NCBI RefSeq assembly: GCF_000373645.1
Contig: NZ_KB892014.1
Location: 1 to 64,000 of the forward strand
Direction of reading: 5' to 3'
DNA length: 64,000 bases
Origin: Streptomyces sp. ATexAB-D23
GTDB taxonomy: Bacteria > Actinomycetota > Actinomycetes > Streptomycetales > Streptomycetaceae
Shown: one piece after another, positions 1-7,708 of the stretch
Layout: each line of letters opens with the position of its first letter
Position numbering within the stretch: the stretch's first letter is position 1
Made by a program: the position numbers and the translations under genes
Notes under the pieces: model-generated
What the model saw: only the letters and a program-made list of their open reading frames with translations
Databases searched by the model: none
Told to the model about the DNA's origin: nothing

Positions 1-243
1 GGACGACGACTCCTTCGTAAGCTCCCGCTTACGCCCGGCCCAGGACTCGGCGCTGTGCTTCAGACCGTCCGCACACCGGGCCTTCAGATCCTGGGACGCG
101 AGAGCACCCTGATGGGCGCCGATCGCCCGCAGCACGTGCTCGTCCTGCCCGGTGAGGTGCTTGAGACGGCCCCGGACCGCCACCCCCGAAGAGCCCGGGG
201 CCACGAACGACGTAGCCAATTCGCGTACACCACTCACCGCCAC
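1..243 (-). CDS. TnpB-related transposase, N-terminal part (runs off window)
   Basis: An open leftward frame of 81 codons that continues beyond the left edge. The visible residues begin VAVSGVRELATSFV and include RGRLKHLTGQDEHVLRAIG, followed by a stretch ending WAGRKRELTKESSS. This run resembles the N-terminus of the TnpB-related zinc-ribbon proteins annotated as transposases in many actinomycetes. The RuvC and zinc-ribbon parts would lie outside the window, so activity cannot be judged. GTG codons at 243 and 237 are both possible starts, with no clear ribosome site. The family assignment is from memory of the family; a search of the full protein would settle it. Confidence 0.5.
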   Translation of the reverse strand, partial: MAVSGVRELATSFVAPGSSGVAVRGRLKHLTGQDEHVLRAIGAHQGALASQDLKARCADGLKHSAESWAGRKRELTKESSS

Positions 244-505
244 ACCCCACCCCGGAACCACCGAACAACCCGTCACCCATCACAACGAACCACCACGATC
301 AAGGTCACCCATTTGACCCCGAAACATCCGTTCCCACCCTCACCCAACGCACCGCCCGACTCACACACAGGCGCTACAACTCACTCACGCACACTTCGAA
401 GACAACGGCTCACAACCCCCCGCCACTGCTTTTCGCGTCAGTCATGCTGGGGAGTATGTCCGCAGCCGGGCCGCCGGTGTCCGACGCGCGGCCGGGGCCG
501 GGCGG
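244..505. other. Intergenic region, C/A-skewed on the plus strand
   Basis: No gene is visible. From about 244 to 430 the plus strand is built largely of CAC/ACC-like runs with few G, unlike the neighbouring coding DNA. It may be the leader or end of the mobile gene at the left edge. From about 430 to 505 it is ordinary GC-rich sequence before the tesB stop. Confidence 0.4.
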
Positions 506-1417
506 TCAGCGGGGGACGCGGACGACACCCTCCTGGATGACGGTGATCGCCAGGCGCCCGTCCTGGGTGTAGATGCGGGCCTGGCCGAGCCCGCGCCCGC
601 CGGACGCGGACGGCGACTCCTGGTCGTACAGCAGCCACTCGTCGGCCCGGAACGGCCGGTGGAACCACATCGCGTGGTCCAGGCTCGCCCCCACCACGTC
701 GCCGACCGCCCAGCCGCCGCGCCCGTGGGCGAGCAGGACGGAGTCGAGCAGCGTCATGTCGGAGACGTACGTGGCCATGCAGACGTGCAGCAGCGGATCG
801 TCCGCCAGCTTGCCGTTCGTACGGAACCAGACCTGGGAGCGCGGCTCGCGCGGCTCGCCGACCGTGCCGAACGGCGGCGCGTCCACGTACCGCAGATCGA
901 CGGCGGCCCGCGCCTCGATCAGCCGGTCCACGACGTCGGGGCCGCTGAACCGGTCGGCGTAGCGGGGCAGCATCTCGGCGGCGGTGGGCAGCGTCTCGGG
1001 GTCGGGCGCGGCCGGCATGTCCGTCTGGTGCTCCAGGCCGTCCTCGTACGTCTGGAACGACGCGGAGAGGTGGAAGATCGGCTGCCCGTGCTGGACGGCG
1101 ACGACCCGCCGGGTGGTGAAGGACCGGCCGTCGCGGATGCGGTCGACGCTGTAGACGATCGGCGCGCCCGGGTCGCCCATGCGCAGGAAGTACGCGTGCA
1201 GCGAGTGCGCAATGGGGTCTCCCCTGCGCGAGTTCATTCGAGAGCTCGGGGAACGGTCGGCCGGCACGGTGCGGCCCGCGGCGACGAGCGCCTGGGCCGC
1301 GACCTGCCCGCCGAAGACCCGGGGCACGAGCGCGGACCGGCTGCTGCCCCGGAAGATGTCCCGCTCGATCTGCTCCAGGTCGAGCAGATCGAGCAGGGAA
1401 TCGAGTGCGGTGCTCAT
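506..1417 (-). CDS. tesB: Acyl-CoA thioesterase II (TesB-like)
   Basis: 303-residue double-hotdog thioesterase that hydrolyses acyl-CoA to free fatty acid and CoA in the cytoplasm. The N-terminal hotdog carries VFGGQVAAQAL near residue 35 and HSLHAYFLRMGDP near 71. The C-terminal hotdog has the usual catalytic triad region: D220 in YVSD, S245 where E. coli TesB has Thr (ASLDHAMWFHRPF), and Q295 in IQEGV. The gene lies 32 bp behind the acyl-CoA dehydrogenase and probably shares its transcript. Residues 56-69 are an extra stretch between the usual VPADR and HSLHAYF; the DNA there is a Streptomyces-type hairpin repeat inserted in frame. The insertion falls in a loop, so the enzyme may still fold. 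Confidence 0.93.
   Translation of the reverse strand: MSTALDSLLDLLDLEQIERDIFRGSSRSALVPRVFGGQVAAQALVAAGRTVPADRSPSSRMNSRRGDPIAHSLHAYFLRMGDPGAPIVYSVDRIRDGRSFTTRRVVAVQHGQPIFHLSASFQTYEDGLEHQTDMPAAPDPETLPTAAEMLPRYADRFSGPDVVDRLIEARAAVDLRYVDAPPFGTVGEPREPRSQVWFRTNGKLADDPLLHVCMATYVSDMTLLDSVLLAHGRGGWAVGDVVGASLDHAMWFHRPFRADEWLLYDQESPSASGGRGLGQARIYTQDGRLAITVIQEGVVRVPR
1212..1253. repeat. Short hairpin repeat inserted in frame in tesB
   Basis: About 42 bp with GGGGTCTCCCC at one end and CTCGGGGA at the other. It looks like the small dyad repeat scattered between genes in Streptomyces genomes. Its length is a multiple of three and it is translated as SPSSRMNSRRGDPI in the thioesterase. Confidence 0.65.
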
Positions 1418-1448
1418 GGAAGGAACGTAGTCGTTCTGCGGCTTCGCC

Positions 1449-2606
1449 CTACAAGCCCATGGACTTGGCGATGATCGACTTCATGACCTCGCTGGTGCCG
1501 CCGTAGATGCGGTTGACCCGGTTGTCCGCGTACAGGCGGGCGATCGGGTACTCGTTCATGAAGCCGTAGCCGCCGTGCAGCTGGAGGCAGCGGTCGATCA
1601 CGCGGTGCGCGACCTCGGTGCAGAACAGCTTCGCGGACGCGGCCTCGGCGGCGGTCAGCTCACCGGCGTCCAGCGCCTCCAGCGAGCGGTCGGCGACGGC
1701 CTGGGCCGCGTCGACCTCGGCCTGGCAGGCGGCCAGCTCGAACTTGGTGTTCTGGAACGAGGCGACGGTCTTGCCGAAGACGGTGCGGTCCTGCACGTAC
1801 TCCTTGGCGAACCGCACGGCTGCCGCGGCCTGCGCGTACGCGCCGAAGGCGATGCCCCAGCGCTCGGACGCCAGGTTGGTGCCGAGGTAGCCGAAGCCCT
1901 TGTTCTCCTCGCCGAGCAGGTCCTCGACCGGCACCTTGACGTCGACGAACGCCAGCTCCGCGGTGTCGGACACCCGCAGCCCCAGCTTGTCGAGCTTGCG
2001 GCCCACGGAGTAGCCCTCGGACTTGGTGTCCACGGCGAACAGCGAGATGCCGAAGCGGCGGTCGTCCTCGCGCGGGGCGGAGGTCCGGGCGCAGACGATC
2101 ACCCGGTCGGCGTGCACCCCGCCGGTGATGAAGGTCTTGGCCCCGTTGAGCACGTAGTGAGTGCCGTCCTCGGAGAGCTTGGCGGTGGTCTTCATGCCCG
2201 CGACGTCCGACCCGGTGCCCGGCTCGGTCATCGCGAGGGCCCACATCTCCTCACCGGTGACGAACTTCGGCAGCCAGCGCTTCTTCTGCTCGTCGGTGGC
2301 CAGCATCTTGATGTACGGCAGCCCGAGCAGCGTGTGCACCCCGGAACCACCGAACGACACGCCCGCCCGCGCGGTCTCCTCGTAGATGACCGCCTCGTAC
2401 TTGTGCGATTCGATGCCCGCCCCGTCGTACGCCTCGTCCACCGTGATCCCGAAGACGCCCAGCTCCGCGAGTTTCAGATAGAACTCGCGCGGCGCCTGCC
2501 CCGCGGCGAACCACTCGTCGTACACGGGCACGACCTCGGCCGCGATGAAGGCGCGGATGGTCTCCCGGAACGCCTCGTGGTCCTCGTTGAATACCGTACG
2601 GCGCAC
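1449..2606 (-). CDS. Acyl-CoA dehydrogenase
   Basis: 385-residue FAD flavoenzyme introducing the alpha-beta double bond of an acyl-CoA in fatty-acid or branched-chain acyl-CoA breakdown. Seen: MTEPGTGSDVAGM in the middle beta domain, GGVHADRVIV, and the C-terminal FAD domain with LHGGYGFMNEYP and IYGGTSEVMK, whose Glu (about residue 373) is the expected catalytic base. The GTG at 2606 is chosen because GGGAGG lies 6-8 bases upstream and the protein then starts VRRTVFNEDHEAF like its relatives. An upstream ATG would add 17 basic residues. The gene is first in a two-gene leftward unit with tesB, and an operator-like palindrome lies just upstream. The exact chain-length preference is not readable. 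Confidence 0.93.
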   Translation of the reverse strand: MRRTVFNEDHEAFRETIRAFIAAEVVPVYDEWFAAGQAPREFYLKLAELGVFGITVDEAYDGAGIESHKYEAVIYEETARAGVSFGGSGVHTLLGLPYIKMLATDEQKKRWLPKFVTGEEMWALAMTEPGTGSDVAGMKTTAKLSEDGTHYVLNGAKTFITGGVHADRVIVCARTSAPREDDRRFGISLFAVDTKSEGYSVGRKLDKLGLRVSDTAELAFVDVKVPVEDLLGEENKGFGYLGTNLASERWGIAFGAYAQAAAAVRFAKEYVQDRTVFGKTVASFQNTKFELAACQAEVDAAQAVADRSLEALDAGELTAAEAASAKLFCTEVAHRVIDRCLQLHGGYGFMNEYPIARLYADNRVNRIYGGTSEVMKSIIAKSMGL

Positions 2607-2654
2607 GGGGTGCCTCCCTGATCGGCGATCTCGGCTGCTGCGGTTCATTTCCGG

Positions 2655-2680
2655 CATGGCTAAGCGCTTGCTCAGCCATG
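2655..2680. promoter_or_regulatory. Palindromic operator upstream of acyl-CoA dehydrogenase
   Basis: A 26-bp dyad centred on AAGCGCTTGCT, flanked by CATGGCT and AGCCATG; 10 of 13 base pairs match across the centre. Its position 49 bp ahead of the chosen GTG suits a repressor site. TetR-type regulators of lipid and steroid breakdown (KstR2-like) bind related AAGCNNGCTT cores, so a TetR protein encoded elsewhere is the likely partner. Confidence 0.55.
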
Positions 2681-2689
2681 GTTAAAAGT

Positions 2690-3234
2690 TACCCGGCGGT
2701 CACGGAGCTGTCCAGGGTGATGCTGAGCACGCGGGAGCCCTCGGGGGTGAGCCCTCGGGGGTGATCTCCGGGCCGGTGCCCTCGCGTGCCGGACCGCGCG
2801 GCGGGCGAGGCCGAGAACGCCGGGTCCGGCGCGCTCCGGCGGGTCTCGTCGTCACCGGCGTCCCCCGGCTCGGGAGCCGGCCGCTTTCGCCGGGTCGGAG
2901 CCCCGGGGGTGCCCGAGCGCGCCGTGAGTCCTTTCCAGTCCCACGCCGACGCGGGGTGAGGGGCGGGAGCTGCCTGGGTGATCGCTGCGATGCGGTTGGT
3001 GCCGCAGCGCGCTCCACTGTCCGCAGCCCGTTCTCGATTCGGCCATCTTGTGCTCCGGAAGGGTTCGTTGGTCGGCCGGAACTCGCCCTGCTCCGTATCG
3101 CCGCGCGGCCCGCCGCAAGGAGGCGCGCCGCAGAGGGGGCACGGTCCGCCGGGGTGGGCCCTCATCTCGCCGGCCCACCCTCCTCGCTGACATGAACATG
3201 TGTTTTTCGCCAACCGGTCATCGACGTGTCGGAC
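2690..3234. other. Intergenic region without convincing gene
   Basis: About 545 bp of GC-rich DNA between two divergent operons. Open frames exist on both strands but none has a good ribosome site, a recognisable protein or consistent codon bias. A direct duplication of the short string CCCTCGGGGGTGA occurs near 2739-2765. Nothing else was recognised. Confidence 0.4.
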
Positions 3235-3266
3235 TTGACAGAGCCTCATGATCGTCCGGTGATACG
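3235..3266 (+). promoter_or_regulatory. Possible promoter of the conservon operon
   Basis: TTGACA at 3235-3240 followed after 19 bases by TGATAC. The -35 is perfect but the spacer is long and the -10 poor, so this is tentative. It lies about 150 bp ahead of cvnA. Confidence 0.3.
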
Positions 3267-3408
3267 CTCGCGGGCACATGCCAAGTGAGCGTTCGCCTTG
3301 GCGTGGCTACAGCCAGGGGGCTCTCCGGGCGGTGGCGTCTGCCCACAGCCGAGGGTCCGCTTGGACAGATTTCGAGAGCTGGACTCCAGCCGCTCAATAG
3401 AGAGTCAC

Positions 3409-4605
3409 ATGACGAATTTTTGGCAGGATCCGACAGTCTGGGCGCTAGCCGTCGGCGTCGCTGTCGCCGCCACGGCAATCACTCGCCAGCGAATAACGAT
3501 CAAGGCGCTACGTCGTCAGAAGCAGGGCTTTCAAGGTGAGCTGAACGCATCCCAGGGCAGGGTCGCCGACCTCGACTCCACCGTCACCGAGCTGCGCAGC
3601 GGCTATGACGAGGTGGTCCGCCAGGCCAAGGAAGAGGCGGAAGAGGCCACGAACACCGTACTGAAGTCGGCCATGCGGACCCTTCAAGGCCTCGCCGCGG
3701 AGCAGCAGCGGGCCATCTCCGGGCTGCAGAAGAAGTACGGCGACTCGACCGTGTTGCGGGACATGCTGGACATCGACCACATGAACTCGCAGTTCAACCG
3801 GCGTGCGCAGTCCATTGCCGTGCTGTGCGGCGGGTGGCTCGGCCGGCAGCGGGAAGCCGCTGCGGTCTATGACGTGATCCGCGGAGCGCAGGGCCGTATC
3901 CGGCACTACCAGCGCATCGAAATCGCCTCACGGGTCGATTTCGCGGTGACCAGCCGTGCCGTCGAACCGATCGCGCTGACGGTGGCCGAACTGCTCGACA
4001 ACGCGACCAGCTATTCCGACCCGTCCACCATGGTCGAGGTCGAGGTGCGGACGGTGCCCCGGGGCATCTGCATCGTGATCGACGACGCCGGTGTCGGCAT
4101 GAGCGAGGAAGAACGGACGAACGCCACCGCTCTGCTGACCAGCGGGTCCGCGGTGAGCGTCTCGGATCTCGGCAACCCTCCCGCGTTCGGTTTCGCGGTG
4201 ATCGGTGCCCTGTGTGCGCGGTTCGGCTTCACGGTCGCCATCGACAGCACCTCTCCCTACGGCGGCGTCCGCGCGGTGGTGATGGTGCCGAAGGAGTTGC
4301 TGACCGAGATGCCCGAGCCCAAATCGCCCACGTCCACGCAAGAGATCAACGCCGCCGCGAGCCGTGGTTCGGCTCTCGCGGCGACAGAGGGCGGGCTGCC
4401 CCGGCGACGGAACAAGCGCGGCATGGCGCTCGTGCCGGACGGCGGGCGCAGGTCCGATGAAGCGCCGCCGGCCCGCTCACCAGAAGCACGGGTGGCGGCC
4501 ATGGGCGCCTTTCAGCGTGGCACTCTCAGCGGCCGAGGTGCGGGGGGACCGGCCGCCGAAGGTGATACCGCTGCCGATTCACACGAAGGATTCGATGCCC
4601 CGTGA
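3409..4605 (+). CDS. cvnA: Conservon sensor-kinase-like ATPase CvnA
   Basis: 398 residues from ATG 3409 (AGAGAG upstream); a longer frame starting at 3298 adds an unlikely basic leader. Residues about 9-25 form one membrane segment, followed by a coiled-coil-rich linker and a C-terminal HATPase_c domain with N-box ELLDNATSYS (near 191-200) and G-box DDAGVGMSEEE (near 224). In the dimerisation region the sequence reads NRRAQSIAVLCGGW, with no obvious phospho-accepting His, as is common for P450-linked conservons. It is the first gene of the five-gene cvn operon and its stop overlaps cvnB. By family knowledge it assembles with CvnB-D at the membrane in a G-protein-like signalling complex affecting development or secondary metabolism. 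Confidence 0.88.
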   Translation: MTNFWQDPTVWALAVGVAVAATAITRQRITIKALRRQKQGFQGELNASQGRVADLDSTVTELRSGYDEVVRQAKEEAEEATNTVLKSAMRTLQGLAAEQQRAISGLQKKYGDSTVLRDMLDIDHMNSQFNRRAQSIAVLCGGWLGRQREAAAVYDVIRGAQGRIRHYQRIEIASRVDFAVTSRAVEPIALTVAELLDNATSYSDPSTMVEVEVRTVPRGICIVIDDAGVGMSEEERTNATALLTSGSAVSVSDLGNPPAFGFAVIGALCARFGFTVAIDSTSPYGGVRAVVMVPKELLTEMPEPKSPTSTQEINAAASRGSALAATEGGLPRRRNKRGMALVPDGGRRSDEAPPARSPEARVAAMGAFQRGTLSGRGAGGPAAEGDTAADSHEGFDAP

Positions 4606-5000
4606 GCGACGACCTGTCCTGGATGCTTGAGGACGCGCTGCAGATTCCGCACGCTCTCCACGCGGTCCTGATTTCTGCCGACGGCCTCCAGATGTCCCGT
4701 ACCGCGGAGATCGACAGAGGCGATGCCGACAAGGTGGCCGCCGCCGTCTCCGGCCTGCAGTCGCTCAGCCGGGCCGTCAGCTTCTTCTGCGGTGAGCACG
4801 GAGCGAACTGGCGCCAGACGCTCATCGAGTTCGACGGGGGCTGGGTGTTCCTGAACGCCGCCGGTGGCGGCAGCTACCTGGCCGTGGCCGCGTCGGCCGA
4901 GGTCGACATGCAGGACATCACGTACCGGATGCAGCAGTTGGTCAGCCGGCTGGGCAAGGCGATGTCGACCGGCCTTCGCGGCGACACGGTCACCTCATGA
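4602..5000 (+). CDS. cvnB: Roadblock/LC7 protein CvnB
   Basis: 132 residues beginning at GTG 4602, which overlaps the cvnA stop (GTGA). The protein starts SDDLSWMLEDALQIPHALHAVLISADGL and has the alpha-beta-alpha layout of Roadblock/LC7 proteins, relatives of MglB that act on small GTPases. It probably regulates the GTPase CvnD. It overlaps cvnC by four bases, so the operon is translationally coupled. Confidence 0.9.
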   Translation: MSDDLSWMLEDALQIPHALHAVLISADGLQMSRTAEIDRGDADKVAAAVSGLQSLSRAVSFFCGEHGANWRQTLIEFDGGWVFLNAAGGGSYLAVAASAEVDMQDITYRMQQLVSRLGKAMSTGLRGDTVTS

Positions 5001-5386
5001 CGGAACCCGGCCGTCCCGAGCTCGATTTCGTGTCCGAGGCCGGAGAACTGGTCCGGCCCTACGTCATCACCCGTGGCCGTGACCTGCCCGGTGAGGGCGA
5101 GTTCGCCCTCATCACTCTCGTCACGACGGCCACCGACGAGCAGCAGCGTCCCCAGCGGCTCTCCCCCGAGGAGCAGCAGATCCTGGAGATGTGCTCCAGC
5201 GGCTACCTCTCGGTCGCTGAGATCGCCGCGCACTCCCAGTTGCCGCTCGGGGTGGTCAAGGTGCTGCTCAGTTCCCTCGCCGAGGGGGGCTATCTCGTGA
5301 CCCGGGCGCCGGTGCCCTCGGCCCGTACCACCAACAAGGCCTTGCTTAAGGAGGTGCTCGATGGCCTCAAGGCTCTCCCTGTCTGA
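4997..5386 (+). CDS. cvnC: DUF742 protein CvnC
   Basis: 129 residues of the DUF742 family, the third conservon component. Visible hallmarks are VRPYVITRGRD near the start and the winged-helix-like C-terminal half with LSVAEIAAHSQLPLGVVKVL and GYLVTRAP. Its exact role is unsettled in the family; it is thought to sit in the CvnA-D complex and may bind DNA or partners through the helix-turn-helix-like part. Start ATG 4997 overlaps the cvnB stop; its own 3' end overlaps cvnD by 26 bases. Confidence 0.9.
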   Translation: MTEPGRPELDFVSEAGELVRPYVITRGRDLPGEGEFALITLVTTATDEQQRPQRLSPEEQQILEMCSSGYLSVAEIAAHSQLPLGVVKVLLSSLAEGGYLVTRAPVPSARTTNKALLKEVLDGLKALPV

Positions 5387-5966
5387 GGATGCCTATGTGC
5401 CCAGCGGCGCACAGCAGACTGCAGTGAAAATCCTGGTCGTCGGGCATTTCGCCGTCGGCAAGACCACCCTGATCGGCTCACTTTCCGAGATCACGCCGTT
5501 GTCCACCGAGGAGCGGATGACGACGCTCTCGGAGCAGGTCGACGACCTCAAAGGGGTTCAGGGGAAGGCCACCACCACCGTCGCCCTGGACTTCGGCCGG
5601 CTGACGCTGAGCGAGCGCATCGTTCTGTATCTGTTCGGCTCCCCCGGACAGCAGCGCTTCGTGAGCCTGTGGGACGACACGGCCCGCGGAGCGCTGGGCG
5701 CCCTGGTCCTGGTGGACCCCGAGCGCCTGGCCGACTCCTTCGACGTCATGGATCTGGTCGAGAGCTACGGCCTCGATTTCGCCGTGGCCATCAATCACTT
5801 CGACGGCAGTACGGTCCACACCCCTGAGGACGTCCGGGTGGCACTCGACCTGCTGCCCGACACCCCCGTCGTCACCATCGACGCGCGCGACGAGAAGTCG
5901 TCCGTCGACGCCCTGATCACCTTGGTCCGCTATCTGCACGAGCGCGCCGACCTGGAGCACCCATGA
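5361..5966 (+). CDS. cvnD: Ras-like GTPase CvnD
   Basis: 201-residue small GTPase. The P-loop GHFAVGKTT lies near residue 28, the switch II motif FGSPGQQRF near 93, and a base-specificity loop NHFD (NKxD in most GTPases) near 146. A strong AAGGAGG ribosome site inside the cvnC end decides the ATG at 5361. It acts as the G protein of the conservon switch, with CvnB as likely regulator and CvnA as membrane partner. Its stop overlaps the P450 start by four bases. Confidence 0.92.
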   Translation: MASRLSLSEDAYVPSGAQQTAVKILVVGHFAVGKTTLIGSLSEITPLSTEERMTTLSEQVDDLKGVQGKATTTVALDFGRLTLSERIVLYLFGSPGQQRFVSLWDDTARGALGALVLVDPERLADSFDVMDLVESYGLDFAVAINHFDGSTVHTPEDVRVALDLLPDTPVVTIDARDEKSSVDALITLVRYLHERADLEHP

Positions 5967-7309
5967 CAACCCCCTCCGTACCTCCGCCCGGCTGCCCCGC
6001 ACACGGCAGCGGGCAGCGCATACCCCTGGACAGCGCGGAGTTCGCCGCCAATCCGCACGCGTACTACCGCTACATGCGCGAGCTCGGCCCCACCGCTCCG
6101 GTCACCATCGCCCCCGGTGTGGACGCGACGCTGGTGACCGATTACAACGCGGCTCTGGAGCTGCTTCAGGATTCGACGACCTTCCGCAAGGACTCACGCC
6201 GCTGGCGTGCGCTGGCTGAGGGCTGTATACGCCCCGACAGCCCTGTCCTGCCGCTGCTGGCCTACCGGCCGAACGCGATGTTCACCGACGGCGCCGAGCA
6301 TGTGCGGCTGCGGCAGGCCATCACCGACTCCTTCGCCCGCGTCAGCGACAAGCGGCTGAGCCGGATGGTCCGCCAGGCAGCCCAGTTCCTGATCAACCAG
6401 TTCAGCGCCCGCGGCAGCGCCGACCTGCTCCGCGACTACGCCCAGCAGCTCCCGCTGTACGTGTTCAACGAGCTGTTCGGCTGTCCGGCGGGGATCGGTG
6501 ACCGGGTGCTGTTCGGCATCTCCGGCATGTTCGACGGAGTCAACGCCGAAGCGGCCAGCCAGGTCCTGCTCGGAGCTGTCGGCGAGCTGGTGGCGCTCAA
6601 GCGTGCCCAGCCCGGGGAGGACATCACGTCCTACCTGATGCAGCATCCGGCGCAGCTGAGCGACGAGGAGCTGGCGCACACGCTGGTGTTGCTCCTCGGC
6701 GCGGGCGGCGAGCCGGAGGGCAACCTGATCGGCAACGCCTTCTACACGATGCTGACCAACGAGGAGTTCGCGCGCCTGGGGCAGTTCGACAAGGCTGTGG
6801 ACGACACTCTGTGGCGCAACGCGCCGATGTCCAACTACGCGCCCCACTACCCGGTGGTCGACACGGACGTGGCCGGCGACAAGGTGCGCGCCGGTGACCT
6901 GGTGCTGGTGTCCTTCGGCGCCGCCAACACGGCGCTCGCGGACCGCGGTGCCGACACCCGCGGTCACCTCGCCTGGAGCGCGGGCCCGCACGCCTGCCCG
7001 TCGAAGGAGCCGGCCAGGCTGATCGCCCTGACGGGCCTGGAGACACTGTTCGACGCCCTGCCCGACGTTGAACTCGCCGTCCCCGCGGACAGCCTCGCCT
7101 GGCGGCCCGGCCCCTTCAACCGGGCCCTGGCCTCCCTGCCCGTCCGGTTCAGCGCGGTCACCCCGCGCGCCGCGGCCGCACCGGAGCCGACGGCCACGCC
7201 CCGCTACCAGGCACCCCCCGTCACGGCCGCACCCGCACCCGCGGCGGCGCAGCCCGCCGGCAACACGGGGCGCTGGAGCAGCTTCATGAAGTGGCTGACG
7301 GGCCAGTAG
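5963..7309 (+). CDS. Cytochrome P450, CYP157-like, without canonical ExxR
   Basis: 448 residues, coupled to cvnD by an ATGA overlap. The haem ligand Cys (about residue 345) is present in WSAGPHACPS, although the usual Gly after Cys is missing. The K-helix motif ExxR reads DTLW (about residues 281-284) and the I-helix oxygen-binding region reads GAGGEPEG with no Thr. These losses are the known trait of the CYP157 family, found with conservons in Streptomyces. A Pro/Ala-rich tail from about residue 400 ends WSSFMKWLTGQ. It may be an atypical monooxygenase or have a structural or signalling role. The prenyltransferase gene starts about 350 bp downstream on the same strand. Confidence 0.88.
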   Translation: MTTPSVPPPGCPAHGSGQRIPLDSAEFAANPHAYYRYMRELGPTAPVTIAPGVDATLVTDYNAALELLQDSTTFRKDSRRWRALAEGCIRPDSPVLPLLAYRPNAMFTDGAEHVRLRQAITDSFARVSDKRLSRMVRQAAQFLINQFSARGSADLLRDYAQQLPLYVFNELFGCPAGIGDRVLFGISGMFDGVNAEAASQVLLGAVGELVALKRAQPGEDITSYLMQHPAQLSDEELAHTLVLLLGAGGEPEGNLIGNAFYTMLTNEEFARLGQFDKAVDDTLWRNAPMSNYAPHYPVVDTDVAGDKVRAGDLVLVSFGAANTALADRGADTRGHLAWSAGPHACPSKEPARLIALTGLETLFDALPDVELAVPADSLAWRPGPFNRALASLPVRFSAVTPRAAAAPEPTATPRYQAPPVTAAPAPAAAQPAGNTGRWSSFMKWLTGQ

Positions 7310-7318
7310 CCCACACCC

Positions 7319-7340
7319 CCTGTGACGCATGTGACACAGG
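7319..7340. promoter_or_regulatory. Small dyad after the P450 gene
   Basis: CCTGTG and CACAGG flank a 10-bp centre, with a TGTGAC direct repeat inside. It begins 9 bp after the P450 stop. It could be a weak terminator or a CRP-like operator for the prenyltransferase genes. Confidence 0.25.
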
Positions 7341-7411
7341 CAGTTGACGCCGCCTGCATGAATGATCAACTTCCTGGGTAGGACGGCGCGGAGTGTCTGG
7401 AGTGACAAAAG

Positions 7412-7708
7412 ATGAAGGAGAGGCAGTGGACCTCGCAAGCATCTCCGCGCCCCCATCCGCGAGTGCCCGGCCGGGCTCGCAGCGCGCCACCCGCAGCAGG
7501 CGGGACCCGCGCGGGGACGCCGACCCCGACCAGCCGCGGGACCGAATACCCGCTGCCCCCGGCAGCGGACCGGCCCTCGTCCCGTCCCCGGCCGGCGGAG
7601 CACGTCCCCGTACTTCCGCACCGTCCGGACGCGTTGCGCGCCACGACGTGCGAGGAACACGATGACCTCCCGACCGGGCCCCGGCATACCGGCAACCAGC
7701 CCCGGTGA
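7412..7708 (+). CDS. Possible short leader ORF before the prenyltransferase
   Basis: A 98-codon frame starting MKERQWTSQ, overlapping the prenyltransferase start by 47 bases, with GGAG about 9 bases ahead of its ATG and about four fifths of third positions G or C. A competing frame from GTG 7426 (AAGGAG upstream) runs to a TGA at 7663-7665 that overlaps the prenyltransferase ATG as ATGA. Only one of the two can be the real leader, or neither. No domain is recognisable; both products are Arg/Pro-rich. Translational coupling or a Trp-sensing leader peptide is conceivable but unproven. Confidence 0.22.
   Translation: MKERQWTSQASPRPHPRVPGRARSAPPAAGGTRAGTPTPTSRGTEYPLPPAADRPSSRPRPAEHVPVLPHRPDALRATTCEEHDDLPTGPRHTGNQPR

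Noticed and set aside
2689..3279. Open frames on both strands between the acyl-CoA dehydrogenase and the conservon
   Set aside because: No ribosome site, no recognisable protein, inconsistent codon bias; long frames are expected by chance in such GC-rich DNA.
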